Shown in pieces: positions 61,001-64,000 of a DNA stretch of 64,000 nt (positions are counted from its first letter, which is position 1; every line of letters starts with the position of its first letter). This DNA comes from Magnetospirillum aberrantis SpK (GTDB lineage Bacteria > Pseudomonadota > Alphaproteobacteria > Rhodospirillales > Magnetospirillaceae). The notes beneath the pieces were generated by a model that saw only the letters and a list, made by a program, of their open reading frames with translations, was not told where the DNA came from and made no database searches. Location of the stretch: the NCBI RefSeq assembly GCF_011022235.1, contig NZ_JAAIYP010000036.1, forward strand, positions 1-64,000, given 5' to 3'. Both the position numbers and the translations under genes were made by a program.

Positions 61001-61073
61001 ACGCCCGCGCCAGCGTGAGCGATTGCTGCCAAAACTGGGAAAAGTCGCGGAAATCCAGCGTGGGCGAAGCCAT
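58068..61073 (-). CDS. Large baseplate J-like protein (Afp11-like)
   Basis: A protein of 1001 residues. The N-terminus DPGLVLLKLFSLLAGYTAEMEN and PEQRRLAFYQFLNLQTLPPAQARA match large baseplate wedge proteins of eCIS. The C-terminal part has FGDGRNGMVPPAGHNNIVAAHYEH, GGVDGYTAQWVGRAGPGLAKANDRAV and AEPALLDLVTTAVRERCLAVLADRI, all J-like wedge features. It builds the baseplate ring that triggers sheath contraction. It overlaps the next J-like gene by four bases. Confidence 0.85.
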   Translation of the reverse strand: MASPTLDFRDFSQFWQQSLTLARAYCPDWAAYWPADPDNGVEDDPGLVLLKLFSLLAGYTAEMENALPEQRRLAFYQFLNLQTLPPAQARAALAFTLREGQPPKLVPAQTGIVAEPGEHIHFQTDADLMVVPAALNAALTILPAQDRYIDQLTRLAAGVRAPLFPGPGDGELEKSLPHLFIMGDSLLFKPDPALQRVAITLTGSHLHPEFFAQWYDGAGTPLQARVQGRPGRLALDVVLDTFPHAPPVALAGNAEALYWVGVQPGPAVQVVAALARQLPEITGVVCTFTGDGIAPQQAATGQTLQNVANGCYPFGETPADQDAFYLRSDSVFARTGAMVTMRFDLRPVTADQPVALDWQYHGGGGWQSFNATSADLVRTRFQDTTDCLRRNAPVGPTWIRFQCPAMSPVTVAGEEGMWVRAVIAQGGYGSPPRIQTQGVTATIDAIPVSILPAAEKAAVSTYLNDVAGVNFSYQVDPGSYDPPYVKSVSLGYSYSAQPAQFLSDNSFTLSRFLYAPYEPVGLRYACFAFGFAPQGFAEHSRGRPLTLYFHLAAESALPAQPLPWLYHDGHDWQSLAVDDGTQGLTRSGVVRFVVPPAMNAAALFGVTAFWFRIDNPHCRQVTVWSITPNSVMAGNRTGIDDEVLGSSNERPNQVFQLANTPVLPGLQLDVVEPRSLEPAGGKAAAEAPLSSIVADAAAGAAGTAEDPAPVVRRWTKVDTFAFSGPAARVYTLDCQNGLVTFGDGRNGMVPPAGHNNIVAAHYEHSQGLDGNVAAGTLTVLKPGIPDIDSVTNPAAALGGVDGYTAQWVGRAGPGLAKANDRAVQLADFAALAAAASPEVWRAAATQADGGGIAIWVLAHSRAPRPYAEPALLDLVTTAVRERCLAVLADRISTAGAGYVPVDVAVDVTARVAADKVNATQADMVQGIAAFLQPVTGGSDGLGWRFGQMVTAADVARYLRADPRVLSINSLALNGHFDGGVPVGGGQVAVAGVVSVVLRRAP

Positions 61074-61083
61074 GGCGACGAGC

Positions 61084-61281
61084 TCAGGTCTCTATCTGTT
61101 TCTTTTCCGCGGCCAGCAATTCCTCCATCACCTGGATAGCTCCGGCGATGCGCAACAGGGTGTCACGCAGATCGGCTTGGCGCCGTTCCAATTGCTGCAT
61201 CTGCTCCTGCCCGCTGGCGTACTCGGTGCGCAGATCGGCGATGCGGCGTTCCATCATTCCAATCAGATCGGAATTGGGCAT
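61084..61281 (-). CDS. Small coiled-coil protein of the eCIS operon
   Basis: A protein of 65 residues, almost entirely helical: MMERRIADLRTEYASGQEQM and QLERRQADLRDTLLRIAGAI show heptad spacing. The family is not recognised. Small proteins at this place in eCIS loci may be baseplate chaperones or wedge links. It lies between gp25 (13 bases) and the J-like gene (10 bases), so it is part of the operon. Confidence 0.7.
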   Translation of the reverse strand: MPNSDLIGMMERRIADLRTEYASGQEQMQQLERRQADLRDTLLRIAGAIQVMEELLAAEKKQIET

Positions 61282-61294
61282 GGGTCTTCTCCTG

Positions 61295-61699
61295 CTACTT
61301 GAGGAAAAACGGATAGACGAGATTGTCCGGCCGGTTGCGGTCGAGAATCAGGTAGTCCACCGAGATGCGCAGACATTGGCGGCTGCCCGCCTCGATGGTG
61401 GAATTGACCGCGACCACTTGGATACGCGGTTCCCACCGGTCCAGCGCTTGGCGCACGTACAGCTCCGCCAGGCTACGGGTGGCGGCATTGCCGGCGGCGA
61501 ACAGCAATTCGTTGATGCGGCAGCCGAAATCGGGCAGCACCACGCGTTCGCCCGGCGCCGTCTCCAGGATGATCTGGATGGCCTGGCGGACGTCCTCGGC
61601 GTCCGAGGCATAGAGCAGCCGCCCGGCCTGGGGCCGCACCGGAAAGGCCCAGCCGCGCCCCAGGAAGTCGCCGTTTTCGGGAACGCCGGTCACCGGCAT
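61295..61699 (-). CDS. gp25-like baseplate wedge protein (Afp9-like)
   Basis: A protein of 134 residues. The gp25/lysozyme-like wedge motif is present: LGRGWAFPV, DVRQAIQIILETAPGERVVLPDFGCRINELLF and the EPRIQV core. This protein initiates the sheath on the baseplate. The start at 61699 follows the PAAR stop by one base. Confidence 0.9.
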   Translation of the reverse strand: MPVTGVPENGDFLGRGWAFPVRPQAGRLLYASDAEDVRQAIQIILETAPGERVVLPDFGCRINELLFAAGNAATRSLAELYVRQALDRWEPRIQVVAVNSTIEAGSRQCLRISVDYLILDRNRPDNLVYPFFLK

Positions 61700-61700
61700 C

Positions 61701-62117
61701 TCAGCCTCCCACCATGACGGTGGACATGCCGGCGACCACCACCATGGGCGGCGGCGCTTGGGGACCGGCCGGCGGGATGTCGTGGCAGGTCTCGCACATG
61801 TCGGTCGCCCGCGCCGCCTGCCGCCCGCCGAAACGGACACTCATGCTGCCGCGCACCACCCGGCCCAGATTGGTGGGCGGCGTCTGGAACATGCCGGTGG
61901 CGGGAATATGCGGCGGGATGTTCTGGCCCATGGAGCCCACCACCGCCGCCGGCCGGCCGTTGACGCGCACGTTGGGACAGGTTGCCATGGTGATGCGGCC
62001 GTTGAACGGGAACGGCTGGGGCGTGGGCACCGGCCCGCCCGGCGACGGCACCAGAACGATGTGGATGTCGGCGGCGTTGACGATGCTGTCGCCCATCTTG
62101 GCGGCGGGAAGTCCCAT
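61701..62117 (-). CDS. PAAR-domain spike tip (Afp10-like)
   Basis: A protein of 138 residues with PAAR character: PAAKMGDSI at the N-terminus, ATCPNVRVNGRPAAVVGS, RVVRGSMSVRFGGRQAARATDMCETC (metal-binding Cys/His) and a C-terminal GMSTVMVGG. It forms the sharp metal-bound tip above the spike. Confidence 0.88.
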   Translation of the reverse strand: MGLPAAKMGDSIVNAADIHIVLVPSPGGPVPTPQPFPFNGRITMATCPNVRVNGRPAAVVGSMGQNIPPHIPATGMFQTPPTNLGRVVRGSMSVRFGGRQAARATDMCETCHDIPPAGPQAPPPMVVVAGMSTVMVGG

Positions 62118-62129
62118 GCTGGCGCTCCG

Positions 62130-62735
62130 TCAGTTCAGGTCGATCATGGCCGCCTTGAGGCGGATGCTTTGCGCGCCGTTCATCTGCATCTGCGCCGCGT
62201 TCAAATCGGCGGTGACGCTGCCGCCCGTGTTGGTCAGATGCACAGAGGCGCCCTTGATGGTCACCTTGCCCTTGGCGGTGATGGTGACGTCGCCCTGGCT
62301 ATCGACGGCGATGGAATTGCCGGCGGTGTCGATGCGGATGGTGTTGCCCTTTTCGTCCGACAGGGTCAGTTGACCGCTGTCGGAATCGTTGAAGGTCAGC
62401 ACCTTGCCTTTCTTGGTGCGGATGACGCGCACGTCCTGCTGTTTGGCCTGTTCCACCGGCGGATTCAGCTTGCCGTTCCACAGGAAGCCCAGCACATAAG
62501 GCTGGTTGGGATCGCCGTCGCCAAACGCCACCAGCGCCGAATCGCCGACCGCCGGCAGAAAGAAGGCGCCGGTGTCGAGGCCGGCGAACAGGCTCATCAC
62601 CGGCACCCAATCGGATTCCAGGCTTTGGCCGGCCACGTTGAAGCTGACCTTGATGCGCCCCATGCCCTTGGGATCCTTGGTGTCGCAGACCTGGGCCAGG
62701 GTGACGCCGGGGGCGAGATTGGCGGGCGGACTCAT
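62130..62735 (-). CDS. gpV-like spike protein
   Basis: A protein of 201 residues. OB fold (LAQVCDTKDPKGMGRIKVSF, PAVGDSALVAFGDGDPNQPYVLGFLWNGK) followed by repeated beta strands for a trimeric needle (LTLSDEKGNTIRIDTAGNSI, VTITAKGKVTIKGASVHLTN). It continues the hub protein as the puncturing spike. It overlaps the gpD hub gene by four bases. Confidence 0.9.
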   Translation of the reverse strand: MSPPANLAPGVTLAQVCDTKDPKGMGRIKVSFNVAGQSLESDWVPVMSLFAGLDTGAFFLPAVGDSALVAFGDGDPNQPYVLGFLWNGKLNPPVEQAKQQDVRVIRTKKGKVLTFNDSDSGQLTLSDEKGNTIRIDTAGNSIAVDSQGDVTITAKGKVTIKGASVHLTNTGGSVTADLNAAQMQMNGAQSIRLKAAMIDLN

Positions 62736-63766
62736 GCGCCGCTCCTGCGCAATTGTACGTCGGTGGAATAACCGTGCCGATCGCCGTAGCGATGGGTGCT
62801 CGAGGTGATGTAATAGACCCCGTCGAAGCGTTTGCTGAGACCCGACAGGCGCACGTTGACGCCGGCGGTCAGGTCGGGATCGCCCACCAGATTGGCGCTG
62901 CCGGCGATGAAGCGTTCCAGCCCCGCCTGATGGCGCGCGTTGGCCACCGCCTGCAACGCCTCGACACTGGTGATGCTCAACTGCTCAATGGTCACCGAGG
63001 ATTGGGGGAAATCGCTGGCCATCTGATAACCGGTCTGGCTGCCGCCCATGCGGTCGCGCACGTTCTGGTCCTGACTGGTGGCGCTGATCACCTTGTTGGT
63101 GGCCGGATCGAAGCTGCGCACCGTGACCTTGCCACCCTCGGTGGGCACGCGCAGATTCAACCGCACCTGTTCCACATCGCGGGGATAGGTCAAGGTACGC
63201 ACCGGATTGGCACCCTCACCCGATGGACGGAACACCAGGGTGGTGCCATCCATCAGCAGCTCGTGATTAAGCAGTTTGCAGCGTTCCAGCAGGAAGTCGT
63301 AATTGCTGACCGCGCGCTGGGCCACGTAATCGTGGATCTCGGTGCGGATGCCCTGGGCCTTCACCGTCAGGCCAGCGGCCCGCGCCACCTGGGTGACGAT
63401 GTCGTTATCGGACAGGTTCTTGAACACCCTGTTGTCCGTACCGAAGCGCAGCCGGTACATGCGGTCGAAGCCACGGATCGAAGCCGTGGCGCGGGAACCG
63501 AAATCGGGCTCGATCGCGGTGATTTCACCCTCGATCAGGGTTTGCAGCTTGTCCAGGCCCAACCGGATGATGATCTGGTCCCCCGGCCGGAAGACGTCCA
63601 GCCGGTCGCCACCCTGCGGACCCGACAGGTCCAAGGTGAAGCTGAACATGGCGGGAACGTTGATTTCGTCCACCACCTCGACGTCACTGATGCTGGCAAC
63701 CATGGACGGTGTCACCGCGTTGCCTTCACGTAGGATGGCGAAGGCGCCGGTCTGGACGCTACGCAT
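62732..63766 (-). CDS. gpD-like hub protein
   Basis: A protein of 344 residues from the ATG at 63766, with GGGAGG before it. Features of the phage late control D/VgrG hub family: FRPGDQIIIRLGLDKLQTLIEGEI, RGFDRMYRLRFGTDNRVFKNLSDNDIVTQVARAAGL, RAVSNYDFLLERCKLLNHEL. It is the baseplate hub on which the tube starts. It overlaps the upstream LysM gene by 8 bases. Confidence 0.88.
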   Translation of the reverse strand: MRSVQTGAFAILREGNAVTPSMVASISDVEVVDEINVPAMFSFTLDLSGPQGGDRLDVFRPGDQIIIRLGLDKLQTLIEGEITAIEPDFGSRATASIRGFDRMYRLRFGTDNRVFKNLSDNDIVTQVARAAGLTVKAQGIRTEIHDYVAQRAVSNYDFLLERCKLLNHELLMDGTTLVFRPSGEGANPVRTLTYPRDVEQVRLNLRVPTEGGKVTVRSFDPATNKVISATSQDQNVRDRMGGSQTGYQMASDFPQSSVTIEQLSITSVEALQAVANARHQAGLERFIAGSANLVGDPDLTAGVNVRLSGLSKRFDGVYYITSSTHRYGDRHGYSTDVQLRRSGA

Positions 63767-64000
63767 TGCCTCCCCCCGTGTCATGGGTATCGACGATTAC
63801 CAGGGTGCGGCCGACATCGGTCGCGCGGGGAAAGTTCAGCGGGTCGTAGATGTCGTTTTCGTCGGCGATCAACCGCCACTGGCCGGCGTCGCCCAGGGTC
63901 GTCTTGGCGATCAGATACAGGCGGTCGTTCTCGGTCACGGTCCAGAGCTGACGGCAATTGAAATAGCCGCGCGAGGCCAGATCCTCCTGGGTGGTCAGCA
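63759..64000 (-). CDS. LysM-type eCIS tube-initiator protein (Afp7-like), partial
   Basis: Only the C-terminal 79 residues are in the window; the gene runs off the right edge. The visible part reads CRQLWTVTENDRLYLIAKTT, GDAGQWRLIADENDIYDPLNF and TDVGRTLVIV, which fits a LysM domain (W-x-V-x2-x-D-x-L-x2-I...W..I...N.I.DP). In eCIS, LysM proteins between sheath and hub link tube and baseplate. Confidence 0.75.
   Translation of the reverse strand, partial: LTTQEDLASRGYFNCRQLWTVTENDRLYLIAKTTLGDAGQWRLIADENDIYDPLNFPRATDVGRTLVIVDTHDTGGGNA

Noticed and set aside
46874-64000. Interpretation as an ordinary prophage
   Set aside because: LysM, gp25, PAAR and J-like baseplate genes with an AAA+ ATPase and DUF4157 cargo, and no integrase, capsid, terminase or lysis gene in view, fit an eCIS better.

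Overview
The window is a high-GC chromosomal segment of a Gram-negative bacterium. The gene set (RpoH-type sigma-32, YjcH/ActP acetate symporter, complete EF-P beta-lysylation genes, several chemotaxis and c-di-GMP proteins, a Hyb-type uptake [NiFe] hydrogenase with HupK and HypX) suggests an alphaproteobacterium of the Rhodospirillales, most like Magnetospirillum or a relative. The taxonomy is inference from gene content and style, not a database result.

Layout. 1-5 kb: a multi-hairpin repeat, an AbrB-family membrane protein, a TetR regulator, an IS5/IS427-type remnant, tRNA-Glu(CTC), a JAMM/MPN peptidase with a small membrane protein, and RluD. 5-12 kb: rpoH, a small protein of unknown function, a CBS/DUF294 signalling protein divergent from the yjcH-actP acetate symporter, and an OmpA-like envelope protein. 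12-16.5 kb: suhB-like phosphatase, efp, a secreted protein of unknown function, epmB and epmA; efp, epmB and epmA form a full EF-P modification set. 16.5-29.4 kb: NsrR-like Rrf2 regulator, Hpt protein, methyl-accepting chemotaxis protein, two GGDEF-EAL proteins, a YidE-type transporter, a vWA lipoprotein, RNase T2 and an Rnk/GreA-like protein.

29.4-44.2 kb: a hydrogenase island on the + strand. A near-consensus sigma-54 promoter precedes hybO-hybA-hybB-hybC-hybD, a hypC paralogue, hupK, hypA, hypB, then a terminator and a large inverted repeat, then a short hypF, hypC, hypD, hypE, an FkbM methyltransferase and hypX. HybO/HybC form the H2-oxidising heterodimer, HybA/HybB pass electrons to quinone, HybD trims HybC, and the Hyp proteins build the NiFe(CN)2CO centre. 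A second multi-hairpin repeat ends the island. 44.2-46.8 kb: two small envelope proteins (one YciB-like) and a ferric-reductase-like flavocytochrome.

46.8-64 kb: the distal half of an extracellular contractile injection system (eCIS, Afp/PVC-like) on the - strand, running off the right edge: LysM protein (partial), gpD hub, gpV spike, PAAR tip, gp25 wedge, coiled-coil protein, two J-like baseplate proteins, gpI-like protein, lectin-ended fibre, long fibre and AAA+ ATPase. Next to it are two likely cargo genes: a DUF4157 protein with two possible cysteine-protease-like domains, and a nuclease-like protein. Tube and sheath genes would lie beyond base 64000. The eCIS module and its cargo are the most novel part of the window; the multi-hairpin repeats and the interrupted hyp operon are the other main curiosities.
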